Source: Galbula dea (taxonomy: Eukaryota; Chordata; Aves; Piciformes; Galbulidae). From it: a DNA stretch of 64,000 nucleotides. The DNA is taken from assembly GCA_013399015.1 (NCBI GenBank), contig VWZX01008270.1, positions 606,001-670,000 of the forward strand, given 5' to 3'. A program made the translations under genes and the position numbers. The notes beneath the pieces are model-generated. The model did no database searches. It was not told where the DNA came from and was given only the letters and a program-made list of their open reading frames with translations. How positions within the stretch are numbered: position 1 is the first letter of the stretch; each line of letters begins with the position of its first letter. Positions 36,469 to 48,072 of this stretch are shown here, one piece after another.

Positions 36469-36901
36469 AATTCAGACATGGTTCTTAAGAATGCACGATC
36501 CCAATGTCAGACGCAATGGTTTGGATCTAAAGGAAGCTTCACAACTGCCGATCTCCAGGAAGCAGCAGACACGCTTCCTGAAGGGTCACTCTGCCACACA
36601 CACACTGCAGCACAGTAATTCCCTTCTGCTTTCAAGATTTTGCCAAGTCTTACGTAGCTTTGCTGTGAATGCAGTATCTTGATTTTTTTTTTTCCCCCTC
36701 ACAGAAACCTTGTTTCCACAGTAACTTTGAGGAGGCTATGCTGATTAGCATACTTTTTCATGTCAAAATCCATCCAAAAGAGGATAACAGCAAGGAGTTC
36801 ATAGAACTGCATACGGGTGACAAATCAGGCATATGGAGTGTGAAAAAGAAGACTGAAATCACTGAAGGGCTAGCAGATAACTCTTCATAAGAAGTTTAGC
36901 C

Positions 36902-36914
36902 TTTTTTTTTTTTT
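36902..36914. repeat. poly-T run (13)
   Basis: Thirteen consecutive T residues with no retroposed sequence recognised beside them. Confidence 0.8.
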
Positions 36915-39900
36915 TGAAACACTGAAAAGTAAAAAAAATGTGGTGCTATTTTTCTAGATATAATCTGCAGCATTCCAGACTTCTGGAATACATTTAAACA
37001 ACTTCATTTAGATCTTTTTACTTTACTGACTGATGTTTCTGCCTTAAAATTGTACTTAAAACTACATTGCTATTTGTCAACGTACCACAGTAACAAAAAT
37101 GTACAACTTTAGAAACATGATACATACAAGATCTTCACATATACAGACTTTATTCATATGGTCCTAGATATGTCTTCAGTTTTCAGAACTGACTATTCAG
37201 TCTCATGGAAATCTACTACATGGCTAGGTTCAAGGATAATCAGTCTTTTAAAATTATAAATTATCTAAAGGCAGAAGGCTGAGACTTCAGAAGGAATTTA
37301 AAGCTCAGTTTTAGAAAGAAACTTGAAAAAAAAAACCAACAAAAAACAAACAGGCACATCAGCTGTTAAGCTAAGGCAACCAGGGCTTCCCAAAAGCTGC
37401 AGCTACATTTCATAATGATAAACACTGCAGTTCCTTACACAGTGTGTTAAAGTAATACACTTAAATACTGCTGCAAGCTGAAAATGTTTTTCAGTGATCA
37501 TAATCAGACTTCTAAGAAGTGGAAACAAAGACAAGAGTTTTCATTGTCAAACCATGGTAAGGATAGTGTCTTATCAAGATGCAAAGACTTACATGCTGCA
37601 TGTATTATTTTGTTGTAGATGCCTTCAGGGGACAAATTTACCTATGATGCCTCACTCACAAAATAAATTAAGATAATTCTTAGTTTTGTCATGGATTAAC
37701 GAGATAAAAAGATATTTTTCTTTTCAGTACACCAACTTTTTTTACTGAGTAGTATTTGATGAAAACAGAAAGAACAGTTTTCTGGTTTAGTCATCTGTTC
37801 CGTTCAATTCTGTTAAAGAGACTTCAGATACCATGCTTGTCACGACCCACTAGACTGGCAATCTTATTCTTTCACCAGTTTAAGATCTATAAGTTTATGA
37901 AACCTCTTCTCCACAAATACTTTCCTTACACATTTTGTTTCTTATGACACTTCAAAAAAGCTGCTTTTTTTTTTTTGACTCCTAGTGCCCTGTTTCTCAT
38001 TTTCTTTCAAAAAAACAGCCAACAGTTTGTATATTCATTTGGGATCAGTCTTTAATTCAGTCTAAGTAATACATTTAAATAATAGGAAAATCTGACCATT
38101 TTCTATTCTTTTTCAACTTTTTTACATCTGATTAAAATGAGGTGTTTATTGAAGTAATAGTCTACTGGGTTCACCTCTCCCTATATTTCTTATAAATATT
38201 CAGAAACTTGTTTTGATGTTGAAAATTTTGTTATCTCACTGTCCTTGAAACCAGAAAAAAGTGCATAGTACTTTGAAAAAAGTTTTCATATATTAGCTGC
38301 AGAAAGTATTCTATTTACTACACAGTAGAAGATATGTATGGTTTCAATGTATTGGGCAGATAACTCTCAAATGTGTGCAGACGAAAGATTAGTCATTTTG
38401 CCAGAATCAGAATCTTAAACTATAAAATTACATCTATGAGGCTATAAATCTCTGTAGAGAAAAAGTGCAAAGATCATATCAAAGCCTTTATGTCAAGGAC
38501 AGAAATGTAAGAAAGTACAAACTAATAATACTGGTTCACACTTAATTTTCAAAAAAATTAGGAAGTCTGAGGTATTTTCAATTCACAGTGTATAAAATGG
38601 GTGTTTAAGTGATCTTTCTTAAAACACAATTTTTCAATATAATTTCCTCTAGACACTTAAATATATTTTAGTAAAGTTTATTTAGTACATATTTACTGCA
38701 AATTCCTTTATTGGCAGGAGGAATTAGATAAAAAGTGCCCTTAAATATACTCAAATTTCAATTTAAAAACCACAACGCATGCATCAACAAAGAAGCTAAT
38801 GGGGGACTATTAATTCTACTTCACTTCAAACTTATTTCTAAAGAAAGATATACTACCCATCTTGAATATACATCACTTTAGAAGGATATGAATTAATTTC
38901 ACTATGGTTTAGGAGCCTAAGCAATCTGGGACATCCTCAATTAGAATTTTCCTCTATGAACACTCTCAACATGCACTCAAACAGATGCAACTTCTGCTTG
39001 TTAGAAGAGAAAGAAGTTCTCCCTAAGTATAACAGCAAGAATACTTTGGGGAACCCCCTACATTTTAGGAATTTCCCAAAACATCCTTGATATTCCAATT
39101 CCTGTCTTGGGAATCCTGTTAGATCATCAGTTACTGTCTAACATACTAAGTTCTGTCTCAGTGACTACTGAAAAACACCACATCTGCGTTGTCATTTTGA
39201 CAACCAGTTCCATAACAAATCTCAAAGTTAGGCAACATTTTTATTTTCCTTTGTTTCTCCCTGTAAATGAAATGTGTTAATCTTGATAAAAAGCTTACCA
39301 GAAAACTAGAGATTTACAGTTAGATACACAGAAATAAGAACATTTATTTTCTGAGATGCTACTCTGTTTTCAGAAATTAATGGATTGTTTATGCATTTGT
39401 TTATATTGACATTGTAAGAATAAAGCATTATAAATGTCAAAATTTAATATGAGTAAATTTGCACTACAAATGCAAAGAATTGGCAGCTGGGAGAAACCTA
39501 CTCTGCTCTTCTTTTAGTTCACAAGTGTTTATAGGCAAACCTGGATACTGTCAGAAGAACAGAAAGTTCTGTCAGTGGTAAACTGTTAACATTTCCTAGG
39601 CACAGTGGCGCATAGCCGACTCAATGTCTAAGAGAAGCAGTGAAAACCAAAGAGCTATATATTAATTTTTTCAGTAGATGATAAAAACCAAGAGACATAA
39701 CACCATAAGGCAAACACATTTGTGTCAATAAATAGCACTGTATTGACATGTTTATATTTTGGTCCTGGAGGATGTACTCAATGTTTTGACAACATAGAAT
39801 TAATTGTATAAATGCAAATGCCGAAAGGAAATTAAGACACTTGGGAACATGCAAAAATATCACTCCTCCCCAAGAACTGTTTTTAAGCAGATGCCAGTAC

Positions 39901-42537
39901 CTGTGCACTAATCCAATGGAAATATAAATTCTCTTGAGAGTGTATGAAATTATATTTAGATAGACAAAAAAACTGAGAGAAGAATATTTTACCTTCACTC
40001 AATATTACCTAAATATCTAAATAAAACAGTGATTTTCTTATACAAAAGACTTCTTTATACTAGATCTGCACAGAGCACTCAATACTCATTACTTAATGTT
40101 TGTACCTGCATGTTTGTCCTATCCTAACTTCAGCCGATGGATCTCTGGTGTAATAGACTAGGACCTTGATTTGAGTAGAGCTGAATAGCCATACTTTCTG
40201 CAAAACACTGTAGGAACTTATTTTTTTGATAGAATGTTTTGAAAATTTATGACTACTTGTACAACTGACTGAATATTTAGAGGACTTGTCATTAATCATT
40301 AAAAAAGGTTGAAATATCAAGGTTACTGCAAAAAGATTTTAAAAGCTGTGCACTACTTTTATATAACTAGAACAATTGACTATTGATCCTGTTTATTGAT
40401 TATTTACAAATAAGCCATGACATGCAATAAATGATAAGTTTAGAAAAAAGTGATATTTAAAAGCCAAAAAAGAAAAGGAAAAAAAGAATCCAAAAAACGT
40501 GTCTGTGTTGAATAAATGATAAAACTATTTCTCCGTCAGGCGAGGAAAAAAAGCATGTTGGACAACATAACAAACTGGGATTTGACATCTTTTACGACAT
40601 ATATCATCGAGTGGCACTCATTATTATCTTGGAACCTGCATATTTAATACTGTCCTCATAATATCACATTTCCTCTTTATGAAGCATGCATCTATCTGCA
40701 CTGACTTAAAAAAGTTAACTGAGGAAACCAGTGTCTTTTCTGTGAATCATAAATATAGAAAGCATATTTTTACATTTTGCAGATTTGTACTTTGATTTTT
40801 CAGGTAAAAAAGGATGTTCTACATGCTTAGGAAAGAGCATTCTCTTTCATATTTGCTCAATGTTTTTATTGTAAATTTAAGTTATCAGTAAACAGAGTCA
40901 TTAGATTCATATGGGGACATTAGAATAAACAACAGAAGTTGCAAAATACTATTTTTTTTCTGATCCAGTTCTAAGTACATGAAGAAGGACATGAGGTTAG
41001 AAGAAGGGCAAATTAAAAATTCGTCCAGGGTCTGTGATAGGGATGCAGAATACATATGTATGGCTTTACCACATTAAACCTCATCTACACTTTAAGAGAT
41101 TCTTCAGATTACTTCCTATTTCACTGTGACCCAATAGATGTACTTTTCTGCAACAATGAGATGTATATAGATTCTTCCTCAGGACATCAAAATTGCCATA
41201 CCAGCAACTAGTGTGATACACTAGTGCTTAATAAGTGCTCAGTTTTTATGAAGAGACATACTTTAAAACTCTCTCTAAACCCAACAGAAAGATAAGCCTG
41301 AAAGTGGCAGATTTACGCAGCTTTCCCTTTTTTATTTTCATTATTTTGAAGGTTAAAGTTATAAAATCAGAGAAATTAATATTTTTAATTGCACAGGGCA
41401 CAGTAGTATTTACAAATGAAGAAAACAAACAGTCTTTTATGAGTCCCAGGGGAGCAGCCAGCAGCAGTCAAAATAAGGAAGCTGTAGCACTGTCAAAACT
41501 ATTGCTATCAGAGCTGATGTCCTTAAAATAGTACTCTGGAATCAGTGTTCATTTTTAAAAGACGCCATTCCCTGTTTTTAGTTGGACCTGTGAAAAGCTA
41601 ATACTTTTTGAACATGCTTCGTTCAGCCTTTCAGCATTTGTCCAGGAATAGGACAACTGAAATCTAGTTGCAAGTATTTTAGCTCTGATCTCTGCTCTTC
41701 AGAAATCCATGAAGTTGAAAGTATTAAGGTTTGCTGTTGTTAACGTTGGTTTTAAAATGCTCATCATTTGTGGGCTAGAGAAGTCGAGGAGACGCAAGAA
41801 ATGTGTAAGCAGCCTCAAAAGCTTTTTTATATGGTTTGCTCACTAGTGTATATTCTCCACTGACACAGAATCAGTGGACTTCAACTTGATTTATTGTTCT
41901 GATTTATAGCTAGGAAATTCTCATCTAGTTTTCAACCTAAGCTCCACACATACTGTAGCCTGGTCTACAAAAAACCTTGCACAGTGTTTTAAGCTTTTGA
42001 AAATTTAGTTAGTAACAATACTTTGCTGTGTAACTTATTCCCCATTGCAAAAGACCCATCTTTATGTATAGAACAGCATTATCTTCCAAACTGATATTTA
42101 GAAGCAGAGGAAGAATATTAAGTTTTGGGGGAGCTTGTCAGAGGTTGAGCTAACAGAGTTCAAACGTTATGGCATCTTTGAACTGTACAGTAAATCTCAA
42201 TTCTGAGTGTCTACTATCGATTTCAGAGCTTGAAAGCTAATTGTTTTAACTATATTTATAAATTTTCCATGAGTTTTCCTACATGCATCTTGCTTCTCTG
42301 AGGATGCTGAAGAAAATATAGCATACTGGCACAGTCTTTTAACTCTCCCCACTATTGGGGAAAAGTGCTCCTCTGAACAGTGGGAATTTTGCTTTCATCA
42401 GTATCCAAACCAGTTTGTATATTACGAGCAATATTTCTTCTGCATCCAATCTTTTATTATAATCTTCAACTTCAGCTGATGGCGATATAAGATGTAATTT
42501 AAATTCATGATGTGTTTCCTCTTTGATCACAGATAAT

Positions 42538-42620
42538 TTGTGTGTTGAGGGGTGTGTGGGTGCATAAATATATATATGTGTAAGCATCTGTGTCTGTATG
42601 GATGTGCATGCATGTGGATA
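42538..42620. repeat. degenerate TG-rich / (TA)n low-complexity tract
   Basis: Irregular TGTG units, a short (AT)n run near 42570 and TGCATG motifs. It is probably a decayed dinucleotide microsatellite. Minus-strand frames here give artificial histidine/threonine-rich peptides. Confidence 0.7.
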
Positions 42621-45514
42621 TCTGTACACTGATTACAGTAGGCACTCATACATAAATTTTTGGGAATTCTATCATTATGGATTTTATGACAGCCTGAAAT
42701 GATTAAGTTTTCCAGTAGAAGGAGGCAAGAAACTGAAGCAAACTGATCCAAACTGCTGTCAAAAGTCAATTTAAGTTATAGCATTCTGACTACAAAAATA
42801 ACTGAGTAATACCATTGAAGAATCAAAAATACCTGAGAAACAGAATGAAATTAAGTATGTTTATATTTAAAAGGACTGGACTGCTCATTAATGAAAATAT
42901 TTATTTCTACTCAGAAAACTACTCTACTACTAGTATTTGTCCTAATCTTAAAATGAAAAAATTAAAAATCTTTAGCTTATCAGGTTGTAACCCTCAGTGA
43001 GCTTTGTCAGACTAAGTGAAAGCCAAGGTTCCTATTACTGAAACAGGGCTTATTTTTAATAGCTTGATTAAAGCTTTTGGGTTGTTACTTCAGCACGGTT
43101 CAATAACTTCAGATATACAAAGGAGATCAGCTAAAATAGAACAAAAGATATGTTTGCTAATTAAAAACAAAACAACCAAATAAACAGGAAACCAAACAGG
43201 TCCTTAATTTTGAAATTTTTTTACAGCATAAATGATTTTCCAAAGTACTGGAAGCATCTCTCACTACTGCAATTTTTTGGTTTGTGGATTTTTTTTGTTT
43301 GTTTTTCCCCCCAAATAATATATTTCTCAACTTAGAACACTTTTGTTAAGGTTTGGGAGAGGAAGGAGTGATTTTTAATTGGGTTCCACCCCCCCCTTAC
43401 AGGATTTGCTTTCCACTTTCTCTTCTTCCCAGTTCTTTAAACTTCCACTGTGAATCTACTGCAAGAAATACATTTTTCCTCAAAACTAAAAGACATTATG
43501 CAAAACGTTAAAAGGTCAAACCATCCTCTTCCCCCTTCTCATCCACAGGATGTTAACTAGAAAACTGCAGGGCAGGTTCCCTGCAAGTATTTATTTCATT
43601 TAAATGGGAAAAAATAATAAAAGCTAAGTTTGCCATTAATATTTGGCCTCAAGTGTGTTTAAAGAATATCAGTGATATAAAAGATCATGCTCTAATGTGG
43701 GAACACTGGATTTTTACATTTGGTAGCCAAATGAGAAAAATAATACTTCTCTCCCCCCCTCCCTCCTTCCTAGAACAAATGATTCTCAGGTTGCATCAAA
43801 TATCAAATCTGTCATACAGTTTTTCACTAATCTACATACCTACTTTTACTGAAGTGTTTGACAACAAACACCATAATCATAATTTAGGTGTTGGACAGCC
43901 AAACTTTCAATGGGTCTCTGACACTTGTGAACCTTTCCTTTGTCATTATTTGACAAAGACACCAGGAAATACAGATGTCCTTTCACATTAATACTGTGAT
44001 CATTTTTTGGCATCTATCTATTTCTTCCTTTCCAGGGGTCAAAATCTCGTCACTAAGTCTTCTCCAGATATCTACAAATCATAAGGTTCCTAACAGGTTC
44101 TACATGAGAAGTTTGTTTCTGTACACGGAGTACTAGGAATATGGTGGTTTGGTTTATTTTCCCTAATGATGGGATTTATTTCTTTGCACAGTATCTCAAA
44201 AGCAAGATAACTTCCTCTGAAAGTCCATTCTGAGACCATTCCCTGATGTTTGCACTAAAATGATCTTTTGAAATGACACTTTAAGGCTACTCTCCTTAAA
44301 ATTACCATCAGTAAAGAAAGTAAAAAATACAAACCTGAGATTTTTGTAACAGGCAAATTACAGTGACAATTAAAAATATCACTAATTATACCTGTTTTTT
44401 GGCCATTTGGATTTCAGTTGAGAAATCCTTTTAGTTATTGCTTAGATCTTTTCTTTTTGAAACACCAATTATCACGAAACTTTCAACTTCCCGCTGTTCC
44501 CACGTTCAGAACAAAACTACAATCCTGTTTCAAATCTTACATGTATTACAAAATGAAGATTTCAATCATAATTTCCTTTCCAATCTTTAATTAAAAATGT
44601 GCTGGAATCACTACAATGGAGATGCAATAAGGCATGCAGCAAAGTGTTAGGAATAAGAAACATTCATCAACACTAATCACTTGCTATAAATTTTTGTCAA
44701 CTGTGAGCATAGTACGAAATACAATAGTCAGTAGGAACAAAACAAGAATATATGACTGCAGGGATTTGAGGCTTGTCTGCCTTCAGCAAACCCATCTGCT
44801 AGCGGGTTGGTTCGGAACTGCTCTTTGAAGCTGCTGTGAAGCTTCACTGGTTGCACCTGCTCTAAGAATTGCATTGCATTGCTACCCTGCTAAAGCAGAG
44901 GTGAATGACCAGATACGCATCACTGTCTTTTGTCCTGCAACAAATTGTTTTCTAAATAGAACACTATAATGACAGTAAACTATTTCATGATTGAATGCTG
45001 GCAATGCTTCAAGTTCTGCTGCGAACTTGACACTCTTGAAAGAGATTTTTTTAAAATTACTATATAAACACAAAACTTTTAAAAGACAAAAAACCTGAAG
45101 CTGCATCAAAGGTCTTTCTGCTTACAGAATCAGTAGGAAATAGAAATGAAACTCATCTATACAGATTCATGTCCAAATTTTGTAAGCATTTTGTATTTCT
45201 AAGGCAATGAAAATTATAATTTAGACTAATTATTCCTGACATTATGAAATTATAAAAATACTGAACTTCAGAAGAAATTCTGCTTATGCATACACCATGT
45301 GGTAGTTTTAATGAGGATGAATATGTAATTGTACAACACAATAACTTCGTAATTGCTTTGTAATTAAAAGGTCTGATTACTTGCACTTAAACATAATACC
45401 TAATTAGATGTAATTGATTATAACATATGACAAACTGAAAAAAATAATGTTGGAAATCTGCGCAGCTTTTTTGAAAAAGAATCATTTCAGTGATTACTTT
45501 AAGATAGTTTTAAA

Positions 45515-45753
45515 TTAGGGAAGAGTAGGTTTAGATTAGATATTAGGAAAAAGTTCCTTACCATGACGGTAGTGGAACATTGGAACAGGTTGCCCAGGGA
45601 GGTGGATGAGGCCCTGTCCCTGGAGGTGTTCAAGGTGAGGCTTGACAGGGTGCTCAGCAACCTGATTTAGTTAGAGATGTGCATACTCACTGTAGGAGGG
45701 TTGGACTAGATGACCTCTAAGGTCCCTTCCAACCCTGATAATTCTATGATTTA
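45515..45753 (+). mobile_element. CR1 3' fragment, sense, ~240 bp
   Basis: The block 'taggtttagattagatatta' is followed by 'ggaacattggaacaggttgc', 'ctggaggtgttcaaggtgag', 'ggttggactagatgacctct' and 'aaggtcccttccaaccctga', with a single ATTCTATG tail unit. The 'tagattagatattagga' block is shared with the copy at 60663-61156, so both belong to one subfamily. Confidence 0.95.
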
Positions 45754-46517
45754 CATAGGATGTATGCTGAAGCATATATCTAATAGGGTTTTTTCTTTCC
45801 CTAATGGTGGGTTATTCTACAACCTTTACTGATGACAGTTGTAGATATTTCTGTGCTAGCAGGCTAGCTAGTGCACCTGCAGATTTCCTCCAGGACATCT
45901 ATCTACTCCACTGCTCCCTCAAATCTACTATTTCTCCTTCTCTATCATGTATGTTTTTTTCAGATGTTGCATAGACACCTTCTGAAAGCAAGTGGGGTCT
46001 ACTTCCTGAGTTCTGGGGTACCACTGCTTTCCTGTATAGCTGCTGTTTGATCCTAACTTGACATCCTGCTTTTCTGTTTTGGGGAGATCTGCCAGTGTCA
46101 AATCCTTCACTTAATTCTATAAGAGAACTACTGAATCTTTACAACATAAATGCAGGTAATTCTGTCCACAGTATAACAGTACATGACTCGCTTTATTACA
46201 ATACAATCTGACACTTGGATTATGTATTGTTATACCAACAGATGTAACGTGTATTTTACTACAAATTTGATTTCCTTGCAACATGCTTTGCTGAACTTAT
46301 TTACATAGTGGATTAAAATGGGAATAGTTTTCTAATGCTTATAGCTGAACATTCACAGTGACAGAGCAATTAAGTTTGTCATATCTTCCAAAGAAACTTC
46401 ATACTTCAGCACAAGTGTGTTTACCACAATGTTATCTTTACGTTGCCTTTTTATGAAAGGTATTCAGTTTATGTCATCATAAAATCAATGTGCTTATGCC
46501 ATCTGCAAAGCCTCCTT
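45754..46517. other. non-coding stretch, nothing recognised
   Basis: Open frames are at most 60 codons. I see no repeat tail or splice-supported exon. Confidence 0.55.
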
Positions 46518-46741
46518 AGAATCACATAAACATAAAATCATTAATGTTTGAAAATACCTCTAAGATCATCAAGTCCAACCACCTATCCAACACCACCACA
46601 ACCACTAAACCACATTCCAAAACCCCATGTCTACAAGTTTTCTGAACACCTCCAGGGATGGTGACTCCACCACTTCCCTACTGATCCTTTTCCAACACTC
46701 GAATACTCTTTCAGTGAAGAATTTTTTTCCTAAGAGGAAAA
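46518..46741 (-). mobile_element. CR1 3' fragment, antisense, ~220 bp
   Basis: On the plus strand the sequence runs 'gaatcacataaacataaaat', 'aaaatacctctaagatcatc', 'aagtccaaccacctatcc' and 'gaacacctccagggatggtg', then stops at 'cagtgaagaa'. This is the complement of the CR1 3' end. The subfamily resembles the copy at 4425-5490, which also uses 'aacacctctaagatcagcaa' in this position. The tail units are degenerate. Confidence 0.92.
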
Positions 46742-47867
46742 CTGTTTGAGAACTATTATGCAAACTAGGAGTTAACTTACTAAGGCAAATTCAGACAAGG
46801 TAGTAGACGTTTCTTGAATATTGGGAAGATGTATATAATTTCAATTTGTGTCTGCTATAGCACAGTCAACAGTACAGCAAATAGCAAATTACAGGCAACA
46901 GGAGAATTGTAAGCCAATACATTTGACTCAGTCATGTTTAATCTCACTGCCAGGCAACACTAAGAATTCCACATGATGCCTATAAACACCGATTGAAAAC
47001 TTGACACCATGATACTATCACCTAACATTAGTGCTGGAAAAAATACCAGGACATAAAAGAATCTGAGAATACCAGACCCATGTCCGATTCTCTCTTCTCT
47101 CTGCCTTGTCCCAGCTAGGATATGAAACTAGACAAATGCATCTGAAAGGAAGATCACGTACGTATTTAAGCATGGACCCAACAGAAAAAGCTTAGGAGTT
47201 CATCTAAAGAGTATGCTTTTACTGAAACAGAACTGTCTATCTCAGCATGGGAAGTGCCATTGTCAAGTCTGTCTGGCACTGCAGACAACAGCAGAGCTGT
47301 GTTGCAGAAGCAACACACTCCCAAGCATTAGTCCACCAGTCCATTTGGAGAGCAGACACAGTTACAGAAGCACAGCCAATATAGCTTGATTTCTATTCAG
47401 GACTATTCTCAGTTCAGCAATAGTTTGGCTGCAGTTCAAAAACACTCTGATTGCAATTTGATATAGATGCCCAGTTACTAAGACGGTGAAATTCACAAAG
47501 CCATAGTTCTATGTCTGTGCCACAGTATATGAACACATCTCTGACAGAAGTTTTGCTCCAAAAGTGCTACAGAACTAACAGTAATGAACATTAGTTAAAG
47601 AGAAATGAAAGCCATCCAAATCATAGATTACATTTTTGAAAGCTACACAGAATTTGAGTTTTAATAGCATTAACAATTAATGTATGTCATACATCCAAAA
47701 CTAGCTCTAATTGGCTTGACTTGCAGTTGTGACTGCTGGGCATCTCTCTAAATGTAATGCTGATATTTCCTAACATTTGAGCATGTGGCTTTCCAGACCT
47801 TGTCTACAGGGGTCTATTGTTCTTTTAAAAGTCACTTTTTTGCTGTATATAAACAAAGGCTAAAGTC
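46742..47867. other. non-coding stretch, nothing recognised
   Basis: No open frame with family features and no transposable element blocks were seen. Confidence 0.5.
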
Positions 47868-48072
47868 ACTTGGTTTGTTCAGCCTGGAGGAGACTGAGAG
47901 GAGACCTCATCATGGTATATAACTTTCTCAGGAGGGGAAGTGAAGGGGCAGGAGCTGGTATCTTCTCTGTGGTGACCAGTGACAGGACCATAGGGAATGG
48001 CACGAAGCTCTGCCAGGGTAGGTTCCAGGCGAGTTTCTTCAAGAACTCAAGACATTCTATGAGTCTATGAAA
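47868..48072 (+). mobile_element. CR1 fragment with internal deletion, sense, ~205 bp
   Basis: Starts with 'cttggtttgttcagcctgga', 'ggagactgagaggagacctc' and continues to 'gccagggtaggttccaggcg'. At about 48035-48050 it jumps to 'acattctatgagtctatg', the tail repeats. The ~200 bp that normally lie between these parts, including the 'actggaacaggctgccc' and 'ggttggactagatgatct' blocks, are absent. Confidence 0.88.

Larger units (their letters stand above)
36469..45514. other. 9 kb AT-rich non-coding stretch, no repeat family recognised
   Basis: Open frames are at most 125 codons. A T11 run with a C tract ending in CAG at 36683-36704 looks like a splice acceptor but has no supported exon. T and A runs occur at 36902-36914, about 37325-37355 and about 37967-37978. 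A TG-rich degenerate tract lies at 42538-42620, and C-rich runs occur near 43389 and 43753. The stretch 45226-45416 is dense in TAATT cores. No CR1 or LTR ends were seen. Confidence 0.5.

Noticed and set aside
42339..42769. Minus-strand frames with histidine/threonine-rich peptides
   Set aside because: They come from the degenerate TG-rich low-complexity tract and do not represent a protein.
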